Numbered from the stretch's first letter, positions 52,558-62,159 are shown. The stretch is 64,000 nucleotides of DNA from Arenibacter certesii DSM 19833 (GCF_000429545.1 NZ_AUCB01000008.1:62001-126000), one strand, 5' to 3'. Program-made: numbers and translations. Notes: generated from the letters alone by a model not told the origin.

Positions 52558-54671
52558 TCCTCTATTAATTTATTATTAACATAACGCAATTCCTCGCCCT
52601 TTAGTTTTCCCTTTAAACTTTCCATTCTCTTTTTCATTCCATCCTCTAACAAAAGCTGGTCAATCAGTCTCCGGGAAAACTGTTTAAATTGCCAAGAGTG
52701 ATGTTGTGCCGCTTCTATCAAATCCAATAGATTTTTATCAGAAAACCCAATCACCTCCTGCAACATTCCAAAAGCATTCTGTCGTACATCAAAAGGGTAG
52801 CTTGCATCAGTGTAACCACTGAGCTCCTCATAGTAACTCCTGCTTTTCTGAGTTTCGTAATCCTTGGTTACCAAGGCTAAAGTCAGCCACAATATCCGAA
52901 TATTTTTATCGGAAAAGCCAAAGATATTTTTGGTTCTTTTTAAGTAATTCGCTCTATCCTCTGGGAAATATATCCATAATTTATACAATATATGCTCTAA
53001 AGTAAGGTAACTTTTATCTTCTAAAAGGGATTCAAATTCCTCTTTTAATCCCATTGGAATCTGTACGGCCGCAATTGCAATGGCTTGTCTAATGGTAACG
53101 TCACCTGTTTCAATTGCTGCTTTAATAAACTCTTCGGTCAAGAGTTCATAATAGGTAGAGATTATTTTAGCTTTTAGTTGTACCGATTCAGCTTGGTTCC
53201 AATATTTGAGTATAACGGACTCCTTTTGCACTTTTGAAGTTGCTAACTCATCTTGAAGTGTAAAGAAATCTCTTAACACTTTGGATTCGGAAATCAATAT
53301 ATCCTTGGCTTCAGGATAGGGAAATTCCGTACCGTTTAACCATTTTTCCTTAAACCAATCAAGATTAGTCCCACTGGCTAGTTTCATTTCCCTTAAATAA
53401 TCATCTATGTCTACATTTCCATATTTATATCGCATTAAGTATTGTGCAGTTCCAACTTTATAAGTTTTATCTCCTAGTTGTCTTCGTAAAACATGCAAAG
53501 CCCACGCACCTTTTTCATAAAATGTGAGACTACTAGATTTAGGGTCTGTTAAGGCCTCTCCCATTTTATTTTTGGAGGATTCATTTAGCTTTTGAGCCGA
53601 CTCATAAAGTTTCCAGTAATAATATTCCTCACCAAAAATTTCCTTTTCTGCTAAAAGAGCGTAATAAGTGGCGAACCCTTCATGTAACCAATGAGAGCGA
53701 CTATCTGTTTGGGTTACCAAGTTGCCAAACCATTGGTGAGCCATTTCATGTGCATTTACGTTTACATAGTTCCTATCCTTAAAAGCAATAGAATCCAAAA
53801 AGAAACTGTCTGAAAATATCGTTGTTGCCGTATTTTCCATTCCTGCATAAAGGAAATCGCGCACCGGTACTTGATCGTATTTCAACCATGGGTAAGCTAC
53901 CCCGATCTCTTGCTCTAAAAATTCAAAAATCCGTTTCGTATATCTATAAGTAGGTTCACTTAAAAGGGAGTCTTCTGGGTAATAATATAAATGTATAGGA
54001 ATTCCGCTTTTCGAAAAGAGTTGCTTTTTATAATACTTTCCAATTGCAAAGGCTAAGAGGTAGCTACTCATTGGCTGGTCCATATTGAACTCCCATTTTT
54101 TAAGTTCCCCAAATTCTTTGGTGCCAAGCAACGCTCCATTAGCGATTACCTGATATTCCTTATCGAAACTAATACTTAGGTCAAATTCTACCTTTTGGCG
54201 CATATCATCAAAACTAGGGAGCCAATGACTGGTATATTTACCCTGTCCTTGTGTCCATACCTGATTAGTTGTAGACAAGCTATCCCATCCTATAAAATAT
54301 ACCGTTTGTTTTGGCTTGGCAGTATAGGCAATTTCCAAAGTGTAATTTCTATTTTTTCTGAAACGATGGTAAATAGTAATAGTTTTTCCGCTGTTCTGAT
54401 ATTTTGCCTTTTTGTTATCAAGAAGTACGGAACTTATATCCAGATTTTGGGCATCTAGAAAAACAGTATCCAAATGCTGAAGGATATTCATATGGTAATT
54501 CACCTTTCCAGATATCAGTTTTTTTGGCGCATCTACAAAAAGTGCCACCTTTGCATGGGTAAAATTCACCTTGTCCTGATGCTGTGCTGCAAGCCCTAGA
54601 ATATGTAGTAGGAGGATAGTAATTATGGTAAGTCTCATAGATGCGGACAAAGATCTTTTCAAATTTAACAT
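52554..54671 (-). CDS. M1 family aminopeptidase
   Basis: The 705-residue protein has a signal peptide (M12 onward: MRLTIITILLLHILGLAAQ) and an intact gluzincin active site: GMEN-type exopeptidase loop YAGMENTATTIFSD (about 280-293), HEMAHQWFGN (308-317, zinc HExxH) and a following Glu in HEGFATYYAL. It is a periplasmic zinc aminopeptidase. A start at M12 (54638) is favoured by a -7 box TAAATTTG (54667-54660) that covers the upstream ATG; the promoter lacks a -33 TTG, so the start is uncertain. It is the first gene of the coupled M1-patatin-patatin operon. Its M1 domain contrasts with the degenerate one at 33543. Confidence 0.92.
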   Translation of the reverse strand: MLNLKRSLSASMRLTIITILLLHILGLAAQHQDKVNFTHAKVALFVDAPKKLISGKVNYHMNILQHLDTVFLDAQNLDISSVLLDNKKAKYQNSGKTITIYHRFRKNRNYTLEIAYTAKPKQTVYFIGWDSLSTTNQVWTQGQGKYTSHWLPSFDDMRQKVEFDLSISFDKEYQVIANGALLGTKEFGELKKWEFNMDQPMSSYLLAFAIGKYYKKQLFSKSGIPIHLYYYPEDSLLSEPTYRYTKRIFEFLEQEIGVAYPWLKYDQVPVRDFLYAGMENTATTIFSDSFFLDSIAFKDRNYVNVNAHEMAHQWFGNLVTQTDSRSHWLHEGFATYYALLAEKEIFGEEYYYWKLYESAQKLNESSKNKMGEALTDPKSSSLTFYEKGAWALHVLRRQLGDKTYKVGTAQYLMRYKYGNVDIDDYLREMKLASGTNLDWFKEKWLNGTEFPYPEAKDILISESKVLRDFFTLQDELATSKVQKESVILKYWNQAESVQLKAKIISTYYELLTEEFIKAAIETGDVTIRQAIAIAAVQIPMGLKEEFESLLEDKSYLTLEHILYKLWIYFPEDRANYLKRTKNIFGFSDKNIRILWLTLALVTKDYETQKSRSYYEELSGYTDASYPFDVRQNAFGMLQEVIGFSDKNLLDLIEAAQHHSWQFKQFSRRLIDQLLLEDGMKKRMESLKGKLKGEELRYVNNKLIEE

Positions 54672-54782
54672 GTTTATTGCAGTTAATTATAGTAAGTCCT
54701 ATTTTAGTACAATAATTAAACAAGGTTGGGATTATTCCCAAAAATCATTCCCAATTTCCGGCATATTAATTATTATAAATAA

Positions 54783-56882
54783 ATGAACCCCAATATACTC
54801 CAATCGCCAATCGCCTATTTAAAAGGTGTGGGACCCAATAGAGCGGAAACACTTAAGTCGGAACTTGGAATAGAAACTTGTCAGGACTTACTACACCTGT
54901 TCCCTAATAGGTATATAGACAAAACTCAATATTATAAAATTACGCAACTACAAAGGTCCAGTGCCGATGTTCAAATAATAGGAAAAATAATAAATATTAG
55001 GACCGTAGAACAAAAAAAAGGCAAACGTTTAGTGGCTAAATTTACCGATGGACAAGGGGAAATGGAATTGGTATGGTTCCGCGGGCAAAAGTGGATCCGT
55101 GAGAATCTGATAATAAATGTCCCCTACGTAATATTTGGCAAGACAAATTGGTTTAATGGCACCTTTTCTATGCCACATCCAGATATGGAATTATTGGAAG
55201 ATCATAAAAAAGGACTTAAGATAGGAATGCAGCCAGTATATCCCTCCACTGAAAAGTTATCCAACAAGGGAATTACAAATAGAGTGGTAGGGAAACTTAT
55301 ACAGCAATTATTCATAGAGACCAAGGGTAGATTCTCGGAAACCCTATCCCCAAAGATTTTGACCGAGTTAAATCTGCTTCCAAAAAATGAAGCACTTTTT
55401 AATATTCATTTCCCTAAAAACCAAGAATTATTAGCGAAGGCGCAGTTTCGGCTAAAGTTTGAAGAGCTGTTCTATATACAATTACAGCTTATTGTTAAAA
55501 ATATGCTACATAAACAGCGTATAAAGGGCTATTCTTTTAACAAAGTTGGATTATTATTTAATGAATTTTACAAAAATCACCTTCCATTCGATCTTACAAA
55601 TGCTCAAAAAAGGGTGATAAAAGAAATACGTGCAGATCTTGGCAGTAATGCGCAAATGAATAGATTATTGCAGGGCGATGTAGGTTCCGGAAAAACTATA
55701 GTAGCATTAATGACTATGCTACTAGCTATAGATAATGGCTTTCAGGCTTGTTTGATGGCCCCTACAGAAATATTGGCAAATCAACATTATACTGGAATAA
55801 AGGAACTTTTAAATGATATTGGGGTAAATATTGCACTACTTACCGGATCGGTCAAAAAAAGAGATCGTAAAATAATACATGACCAGTTGGAAAGTGGAGA
55901 ACTTCATATTTTAATTGGCACGCACGCACTTTTAGAAGATAAAGTACAATATAAAAATCTAGGTTTGGCAATCATAGATGAACAGCATCGATTTGGGGTA
56001 GCCCAAAGGGCCAAGTTATGGCACAAGAACGATATTCCCCCTCATATTTTAGTCATGACCGCTACCCCTATTCCCAGAACTCTTGCCATGAGTTTATATG
56101 GTGATTTGGATATCTCTACTATTGATGAACTTCCCCCAGGTAGGAAACCAATAAAAACGGTACACCGGTACGATTCCAATAGATTAAAAGTATTTAAGTT
56201 TATAAGGGATGAGATTAAAAAAGGGCGTCAAATTTATGTAGTATATCCATTGATCCAGGAATCTGAAGCCTTAGATTACAAAGATTTAATGGATGGATAT
56301 GAAAGTATTGTGAGGGATTTCCCTATGCCAGAATATCAAATTTCTATTGTTCATGGGAAAATGAAACCCGCAGACAAAGATTATGAAATGGATCGTTTTG
56401 TAAGGGGGGAAACACAAATAATGGTTGCAACCACCGTTATAGAAGTGGGCGTAAACGTTCCCAATGCATCAGTTATGATTATAGAGAGTGCGGAAAGATT
56501 TGGACTTTCCCAGCTCCATCAGTTAAGAGGACGAGTTGGCCGAGGTGCCGATCAGAGTTTTTGTATTTTAATGACCAGCCACAAACTATCTTCCGATTCC
56601 AAAACACGATTAGAAACTATGGTGCGGACTACGGATGGTTTTGAGATTGCCGAGGTTGACCTAAAGTTACGTGGACCGGGAGATTTAATGGGAACACAAC
56701 AAAGCGGGGTGTTAAACCTAAAAATAGCAGATTTAATAAAGGACAACGAGATACTAAAAACTGCGCGATATTATGCCCTTACACTACTAAAGGAAGATAG
56801 TCTACTAGAGCATCACCCAGCAATTAGACATACTTATGCCCAGATTGTAAAGCATAAAAATATTTGGAATTACATTAGTTAA
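54783..56882 (+). CDS. recG: ATP-dependent DNA helicase RecG
   Basis: The 699-residue protein has an N-terminal wedge/OB domain (about 1-260) and SF2 helicase motifs: Walker A GDVGSGKT (298-305), DEQHRFGVAQR (about 400-410), the MTATPIPRTLAM motif III (near 425), and motif VI QLHQLRGRVGRGADQ. RecG reverses replication forks and processes R-loops and recombination intermediates. Length is normal (E. coli 693). Divergent from the M1 aminopeptidase gene with 111 nt between. The long, hairpin-rich non-coding region starts 6 nt after its stop. Confidence 0.96.
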   Translation: MNPNILQSPIAYLKGVGPNRAETLKSELGIETCQDLLHLFPNRYIDKTQYYKITQLQRSSADVQIIGKIINIRTVEQKKGKRLVAKFTDGQGEMELVWFRGQKWIRENLIINVPYVIFGKTNWFNGTFSMPHPDMELLEDHKKGLKIGMQPVYPSTEKLSNKGITNRVVGKLIQQLFIETKGRFSETLSPKILTELNLLPKNEALFNIHFPKNQELLAKAQFRLKFEELFYIQLQLIVKNMLHKQRIKGYSFNKVGLLFNEFYKNHLPFDLTNAQKRVIKEIRADLGSNAQMNRLLQGDVGSGKTIVALMTMLLAIDNGFQACLMAPTEILANQHYTGIKELLNDIGVNIALLTGSVKKRDRKIIHDQLESGELHILIGTHALLEDKVQYKNLGLAIIDEQHRFGVAQRAKLWHKNDIPPHILVMTATPIPRTLAMSLYGDLDISTIDELPPGRKPIKTVHRYDSNRLKVFKFIRDEIKKGRQIYVVYPLIQESEALDYKDLMDGYESIVRDFPMPEYQISIVHGKMKPADKDYEMDRFVRGETQIMVATTVIEVGVNVPNASVMIIESAERFGLSQLHQLRGRVGRGADQSFCILMTSHKLSSDSKTRLETMVRTTDGFEIAEVDLKLRGPGDLMGTQQSGVLNLKIADLIKDNEILKTARYYALTLLKEDSLLEHHPAIRHTYAQIVKHKNIWNYIS

Positions 56883-56888
56883 AGATTG

Positions 56889-57216
56889 ATCACTACGGAT
56901 TTTCTACTGCCGCAGCATCCAGGCCGCTTTCACTAAGGTGAAATGCGCTATGAACACCTACCTCTGGTAGGTAAACCTTCCTTTGGCCAACGTAGAAACC
57001 CCTTGATTTACTACTAAAAGAGAAAGTAGGCCGAAAACCCTTTGTAGGAAGCCTCTTGTATTGTCTTCCTGATCCGCAGAATAGGACTTAATCCCGACGC
57101 ATCGGGACCGAGATTCAGCTTTTTGATTTGATATAAAAAATTCGTCAGGACCGATCGGAAAATGCAACGATTTGCATTTGTAGACAAAGGCCAGTTGGCG
57201 CGTTGGCCATCACTAC
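56889..57216. other. Hairpin-dense non-coding block between recG and tRNA-His
   Basis: About 330 nt hold a series of stable short hairpins: CGC-TTTCAC-taag-GTGAAA with a GCG side (around 56928-56943), ACCTACC (56956-56962)/GGTAGGT (56966-56972), AGGAAG (57046-57051)/CTTCCT (57065-57070), TCCCGA (57092-57097)/TCGGGA (57102-57107), palindrome CCGATCGG (57151-57158), AAATGCAA (57160-57167)/TTGCATTT (57172-57179), GGCCA (57189-57193)/TGGCC (57204-57208). An 8-bp direct repeat ATCACTAC (56889-56896 and 57209-57216) flanks it. No family was recognised: not tmRNA, RNase P or an integron attC by eye. A decayed mobile or repeat element or a structured RNA are the options. Confidence 0.55.
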
Positions 57217-57417
57217 AGCCGGCTCCTTAAATCAAAGGCACACAGTACCTTCGCTTTCAAGCCCTGTTCGTTTTATTCATTGTCTATTATTTTTTGCTAA
57301 GGTATTCATGAATCTCCTTCGTCGGTTTCATTGGACAAGCAAAGAAAATGAAAGAATATATTTGGGTAAGTCTCAGTTAAACGTAAATGGAAGACTTCCT
57401 TTACAGATTAACTACAA

Positions 57418-57483
57418 TTTTTGCATAAACACAACAATTGGTCATGATCCTTTTTGCATAAACACAACAATTGGTCATGATCC
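57418..57483. repeat. Perfect 33-bp tandem duplication
   Basis: Two exact 33-nt copies, 57418-57450 and 57451-57483 (beginning tttttgcataaac and ending tcatgatcc). No third copy or spacer is present, so this is not CRISPR. It is a local duplication in the non-coding gap before the tRNA. Confidence 0.85.
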
Positions 57484-57533
57484 CTTTAAACCTGATTACC
57501 AGATTATTAACAAAAGTACCAGACACTTATATC

Positions 57534-57568
57534 CACAAAAAAAGCCTCATCCGTTAAGGATAAGGCTT
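57534..57568 (-). terminator. Terminator of the tRNA-His transcript
   Basis: On the minus strand: stem AAGCCT (57542-57547)/AGGCTT (57563-57568) with inner ATCC/GGAT and a C-A mismatch, followed in the minus direction by a run of seven T. It lies 10 nt downstream of the tRNA 3' end. Confidence 0.8.
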
Positions 57569-57577
57569 GTATTTTTG

Positions 57578-57652
57578 GGTGGAAGACCGGGTTCGAACCG
57601 GCGACCTCTGGAACCACAATCCAGCGCTCTAACCAGCTGAGCTACAACCACC
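57578..57652 (-). tRNA. tRNA-His (anticodon GTG)
   Basis: Read on the minus strand: acceptor G(-1)GTGGTTG, D arm GCTC-loop-GAGC, anticodon arm CTGGA-TT-GTG-GT-TCCAG (anticodon GTG, His), variable AGGTC, T arm GCCGG-TTCGAAC-CCGGT, discriminator C73. G-1, the tRNA-His identity element, pairs with C73. CCA is not encoded. The acceptor stem has two adjacent U-U mispairs (positions 5-68 and 6-67), which is unusual. A complete promoter lies upstream and a terminator downstream, so it appears to be expressed. The flanking region is noncoding. Confidence 0.9.
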
Positions 57653-57667
57653 ATTTGTAAGCGATGG

Positions 57668-57697
57668 CAAAGATAATTTTTTTGTTTCATCGGGCAA
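57668..57697 (-). promoter_or_regulatory. Promoter of tRNA-His
   Basis: On the minus strand TTG (57697-57695), 19-nt spacer and TATCTTTG (57675-57668) match the Bacteroidota consensus perfectly. The -7 box ends 16 nt before the tRNA G-1. Confidence 0.7.
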
Positions 57698-57894
57698 AAT
57701 AAAATCACTTTTATTTTTTATAATAGTGACTAATTAAACGTTTATCGCTTTCCTCAATCAAATATCATGTCAATCATCGATAAATAACTCCTTTTTAATG
57801 TTAAAACAACTATAAAACTTACTTTCACAACAATTCTTATTTTTTCCTTTAGTAGGATAATATATTTATCATAAAATGTAGTGAATTCTTATTT

Positions 57895-59980
57895 ATGCAT
57901 AGCCTAGGAGATATCATTTATTGGTGGCGGAAATTAAAAGTAATTGCCATAGCCCTAATTTTATTTTTTCATGGACATTCTCTATTGGGCCAAGAGAGCC
58001 TTGCAAAAGAATTAATTAATCAGATAAATGAAGTTAGAAATGGAGCAAGTATTATCAACAAGGAAACGTATTATGCTTCCCTTTTAAACGATTTAGGAAG
58101 CGCCTTGCGATTTGTTAATCCCGATAGCCTATTAATAGTGTCCAAAGAAGCGCTTTCATTAAGTAAGAAAATAGGAGACAAAAAAGAAGAAAGTTGGGCA
58201 TTAATTAATATTGGGGACTACTATTCTGATAGAGGTGAACATGCAAATGCGATTAATACATATGAACAGGCCATAGTTTTGGCAAAAAATATTGATGACG
58301 CTGAATTAATCATTAGCATTGGGAACAACTTGGCCTCCGAACATATGTATAACGGAGATTATTCTTTAGCTTTAAAAGGATATTTAGAAAATTTAGAACT
58401 GGCAGAGCTAAAGGGCGATAAAACAATGGAGTCTATCCTTAATGAAAACATCGCAAATTTATACACCTCACAAAAGGACTATAGCCAGGCCATATATTTT
58501 TTCGAAAAAGTTAAACATATTAACGAAAGTATCGGCAATAACATCACCTCTGCCCAAACCCTGAGCAATTTAGCGTACACCTATACGGAAATGCATAATT
58601 TTAAAGATGCTATTATATATATTGACAAGAGTATTGCCATATTCAAAAAAAATGAAGTTTGGGACTGGCTTGCACATTCCTATATGGTAAAAGGTAAAAT
58701 ATATTTAATGCAGAAAAAATATTCATTGGCACTTTATTGGTATGGTGAAAGCAATTTACTGCATAAGGATTTTCAAGATGAAAGAGGCATTATTGACTTA
58801 TACAATGGTATGGCTGAAGCACATTTTGCCCTTAAAAACGACAGTTTGGCATTAGACCTAGCTTTAAAGTCCTATGGCACTGCCAAGAAAATAAAATCTA
58901 TGCAAGGATCAATGGATGGTTCACATACCCTTTATAAGATTTATAAAAAAAGACAAGATTATGCCACGGCCCTAAAATATCATGAGATTTATCAAGAAAT
59001 ATCGGACAACTTATCTAGAGATGAGAATAGAAATAGCCTAAATTTATTAAAAACGAAAATTGATCATAAGATTCAACAAGAGGCACTTATAGAAGAGAAT
59101 GAAAAAGCCTTGGCCAAGCAGAAAATCTATATCTACTTTTCCTTAGCTATAATTCTAATAATGGCCATTGTTGCGTTTATTGTTATTAGGGCAGAAAAAA
59201 CCCAAAAAAGATTGATCCAAGAATTAAAAAAGCAAAAGGAAGATCTAGAGCAAAGGAAATTGGAACTACAAGCGTCCAATGAAACCAAAAACAAACTTTT
59301 CTCGATTATTGCCCACGACCTGCGTGGTCCTATAGGAGCATTAGAAAACGTATTGAGAATGTTTAATAGCGGAGACCTGAATAGGGAGGAGTTTATTTCG
59401 TTTGTCCCAAAATTAAAAAAGGATGTGAATAATATTTCCTTTACCCTAAACAACTTACTTACCTGGGGTAAATCACAAATGAATGCATCTACAACAAACC
59501 CTTCCAATGTGCTATTAGCAAACCTAGTACAGACCAATATAGATCTTCTGAACGAGCTTGCTAGTTCTAAAATGATCACAGTAGAAAATTTAATACCCGA
59601 TGGTACTTGTATAAGGGCAGATAAGAATCAGCTATCTATAGTGTTTCGTAATCTATTGAGCAATGCAATAAAATTCACTCCTAACAATGGCCACATCACC
59701 TTTGGCGCCTCTGAAAAGAAAGATTGTGTAGAGGTCTTTATAAAGGACACCGGCAAAGGTATTTCTCCCGATATTCAGGAGATAATTCTAAATGAGAATG
59801 CTAATTATACTACCTATGGTACCAACAATGAAAAAAGGTACTGGTCTTGGTCTATCCCTATGCAAAGAAATGGTGGCCAAGAACGGAGGCACCTTATGGG
59901 TACATAGTGAAGTTGACAAGGGCTCCACTTTTTACATTACCCTTCCCAACGGGAAAGTACAATCTAGAAAATCGGCTTAA
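57895..59980 (+). pseudogene. TPR sensor histidine kinase, frameshifted in the ATP-binding domain
   Basis: Residues 1-645 in frame: signal peptide (about 11-30), TPR region (about 55-370), one membrane helix (about 408-428), coiled linker, H-box IIAHDLRGPIGALENV with His474, N-box VFRNLLSNAIKF, G1 DTGKGI. After a run of six A at 59831-59836, frame 1 reads nonsense to a stop at 59907. The conserved G2 and C-terminal part [20 protein letters not shown] then [10 protein letters not shown] continues in the next frame to 59980; one A fewer would restore it. Thus a one-base insertion in a homopolymer breaks the ATP lid. It may be a sequencing error, a real null, or a phase-variable site. It ends 4 nt into the convergent bshB1. 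Confidence 0.85.
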
Positions 59981-60699
59981 ATAAGGCTTTCCAAATCTTT
60001 TACTGCTATACATCTTTCTACCGTAAAACCTTCTCCATACTCCACACCAACTAGTCGTCCTAGATCACGGGCTCTATAGTTAATACTATCAGTAAAGGTT
60101 TTACTACTTATAGGTGTTTCAGGCTCGTTGCTTTTCGGATCGTAAAATTGGGAGCCATAGGCCATAATTGCTTGTGTCTTCACTTCAATAAAATCGGATA
60201 CATCTACGATAAAATCAGGTTTCAGATTTTTCCATTGTATATAATGATACACCAATTTAGGCCTCCATGCGGATTGCACTTGGCTTTCACCTTCCAATTT
60301 AGTCACCACTTTTATTAATCCACTTAAAAAACAAGCATCACTCACCAATTTACTTCCTTTCGCATGGTCTATATGACGATCATCAATTGCGTTACATAAA
60401 ACAATATTTGGCTGATATTTACGAATCATCTTAATTATCTCTAATTGATGTTCCCTATCGTTAACAAAGAAACCATCTGCAAAACCAAGGTTTTCTCGCA
60501 CGGCTACCCCCAGAATTTTTGCTGCCTCTGCAGCTTCTTGATCCCTAATTTCCGCAGACCCACGCGTACCAAGTTCACCACGCGTTAAATCTACAATTCC
60601 TACTTTTTTACCATTTGCTACTTCTTTTGCAATCGTAGCACCTGCACCTAACTCTGCATCATCCGGATGTGCTCCGAACACTAATATATCTAATTTCAT
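59977..60699 (-). CDS. bshB1: Bacillithiol biosynthesis deacetylase BshB1
   Basis: From the ATG at 60699 the protein is 240 residues (a TTG one codon upstream is less likely). It is a LmbE/PIG-L zinc deacetylase: AHPDDAELG (9-17) and [11 protein letters not shown] (about 108-118) bring the metal ligands. It removes acetyl from N-acetylglucosaminyl-malate in bacillithiol synthesis. The opening [23 protein letters not shown] is characteristic of BshB1 of Bacteroidota. bshA and bshC are not in the window. Its 3' end overlaps the frameshifted kinase by 4 nt and its start region is 89 nt downstream of the PLP gene end, so no clear operon. Confidence 0.9.
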   Translation of the reverse strand: MKLDILVFGAHPDDAELGAGATIAKEVANGKKVGIVDLTRGELGTRGSAEIRDQEAAEAAKILGVAVRENLGFADGFFVNDREHQLEIIKMIRKYQPNIVLCNAIDDRHIDHAKGSKLVSDACFLSGLIKVVTKLEGESQVQSAWRPKLVYHYIQWKNLKPDFIVDVSDFIEVKTQAIMAYGSQFYDPKSNEPETPISSKTFTDSINYRARDLGRLVGVEYGEGFTVERCIAVKDLESLI

Positions 60700-60788
60700 C
60701 AATGAATATTATAGTTTTATATCTAGAAAAACCAGATTGTATCTGTCTTTAAATTATAAGTTCTAGTACTTATTAGCTATCATAATTT

Positions 60789-61961
60789 TTAAACCGACTG
60801 TTCACGTTCCTCTTTCACCTTTTTCAAGGCTTGCTCTATATCTTGTATAAGATCCTCAGTTTCTTCAATACCTACCGAAAAACGAATTAAACCATCTGCA
60901 ATTCCTTGTCTTTTTCGTTCCTCCGCACTCAATAAGGAATGTGAGGTCAGTGCTGGGGTAAGCGTAGTGCTTTCTACACCGGCAAGGCTCATAGAGGGTT
61001 TTATCAATCTTAAGGATTTTTGGAATCTGGAAGCACTTAGTTCGGGTTTAAGTTCAAAGGACAGCATACCTCCATACCCTTTCATTTGCGATTTAGCAAT
61101 TTCATGGTCTGGATGAGAAGGCAGTCCTGGATAGTAAACGGTTTCAATATCCTTATGATCCAACAAATATTGAGCCATCCGCAACGCATTCTCATTCTGA
61201 GCTTTTACCCTAATACCCATAGTTTTAATACTTCTTTCTAATAACCAAACTGTATAATCACTTAGACTACCTCCTAAATTTTTAGCCAAATGGAAAATAC
61301 GTTGCATATTCTTTTCCGAAGAGGCAACCGCCCCTGCACAGATATCCGAATGCCCTCCCATATATTTAGTGGCACTGTGAATCGTGATATCAATTCCAAA
61401 ATCCAACGGATTCTGATTTACCGGACTAGCAAATGTATTGTCTATCATAGATACAATTCCGTGCTTTTTGCAAATATTGGATACGATTTTCAGGTCCGTT
61501 ATCGTCAATAAGGGATTGGACGGAGTCTCTATGTAAATAACTTTCGTGTTATCCTGTATTTTCTCCTCAAAATGAGCTGCTTTCAACCCTTCTGTAAAAG
61601 AATATGAAATACCAAATTTTTCAAATTCTTCCGTAACCAGGTTATAAGTACCACCGTATAAGGTTTTTTGTAGAACAATATGATCACCGGCCCTAAGAAA
61701 TGCAAGAAGGGAAGTACTAATTGCAGCCATTCCACTACCGAAAATCAGGGCAGCTTCCGCTTTTTCCAAGGCCGCAATCTTTTTTGCCAACCCTATTTGA
61801 TTAGGGGTATTAAAATATCTAGGATACCGTTTTACATCTACGTCTTCAAATGCATAGGACGTACCCATATACAGAGGAGAAACAGCCCCTTTATATGTTT
61901 TATCTTCTAATTGCCCTGTATGGGTGCAAACCGTGTTCAAACCTTTTTTATCTTGATCCAT
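60789..61961 (-). CDS. Cys/Met-metabolism PLP enzyme (trans-sulfuration family)
   Basis: The 390-residue PLP enzyme has the gamma-family motifs: TSYAFEDVDVKRYPRYFNTPNQ (part), GSGMAAISTSLLAFLRAGDH (about 75-94), and the PLP-Lys region HSATKYMGGHSDICAGAV (about 195-212, Lys in SATKY). Candidates are methionine gamma-lyase, cystathionine gamma-lyase/synthase or O-acetyl/succinyl-homoserine sulfhydrylase; the sequence alone does not choose. A promoter with the palindrome GACTATAGTC at its start site lies upstream (61983-62023). No methionine genes are adjacent. Its length is normal for the family. Confidence 0.87.
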   Translation of the reverse strand: MDQDKKGLNTVCTHTGQLEDKTYKGAVSPLYMGTSYAFEDVDVKRYPRYFNTPNQIGLAKKIAALEKAEAALIFGSGMAAISTSLLAFLRAGDHIVLQKTLYGGTYNLVTEEFEKFGISYSFTEGLKAAHFEEKIQDNTKVIYIETPSNPLLTITDLKIVSNICKKHGIVSMIDNTFASPVNQNPLDFGIDITIHSATKYMGGHSDICAGAVASSEKNMQRIFHLAKNLGGSLSDYTVWLLERSIKTMGIRVKAQNENALRMAQYLLDHKDIETVYYPGLPSHPDHEIAKSQMKGYGGMLSFELKPELSASRFQKSLRLIKPSMSLAGVESTTLTPALTSHSLLSAEERKRQGIADGLIRFSVGIEETEDLIQDIEQALKKVKEEREQSV

Positions 61962-61982
61962 ATTACCGACTTATGTTAAAGA

Positions 61983-62023
61983 GACTATAGTCGCTAAAGT
62001 TACAAAAAATGCTTGTACACCAA
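61983..62023 (-). promoter_or_regulatory. Promoter of the PLP gene with palindrome at the start site
   Basis: On the minus strand TTG (62023-62021), 18-nt spacer, TAACTTTA (62002-61995, one mismatch to TAnnTTTG). Downstream of it the perfect palindrome GACTATAGTC (61983-61992) sits at the expected transcription start, a possible operator for sulfur-amino-acid control. Confidence 0.45.
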
Positions 62024-62159
62024 TTTACTCAAGTTACCTATTGCAGCAAAAAATAAATTTAAAGTATCGCACAGCAAAACTCAATATATATCGGCAGTAA
62101 AAATATCCGTTTGGCTAAACAAAATCAATAAAGCCTAATTTCTAATCCCTAAGTTGATG

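Noticed and set aside
56958-57167. A 69-codon minus-strand open frame in the hairpin block
   Set aside because: It spans several hairpins, has no promoter, and the composition follows the repeats; treated as non-coding.
57418-57483. CRISPR array
   Set aside because: Only two directly adjacent copies with no spacer and no cas genes nearby.
57203-57640. A 145-codon plus-strand open frame across the gap and tRNA
   Set aside because: It reads through the tandem repeat and the antisense strand of tRNA-His, and its C-terminus (RPGSNRRPLEPQSSALTS) is just translated tRNA.
59830-59838. Programmed -1 frameshift at A AAA AAG
   Set aside because: The kinase must shift by +1 (or -2), and the reading frame does not place codons on the heptamer as -1 slippage needs.
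62024-62159. SAM riboswitch near the PLP gene
   Set aside because: No SAM-I/II-like core or terminator/antiterminator pair seen in the leader.
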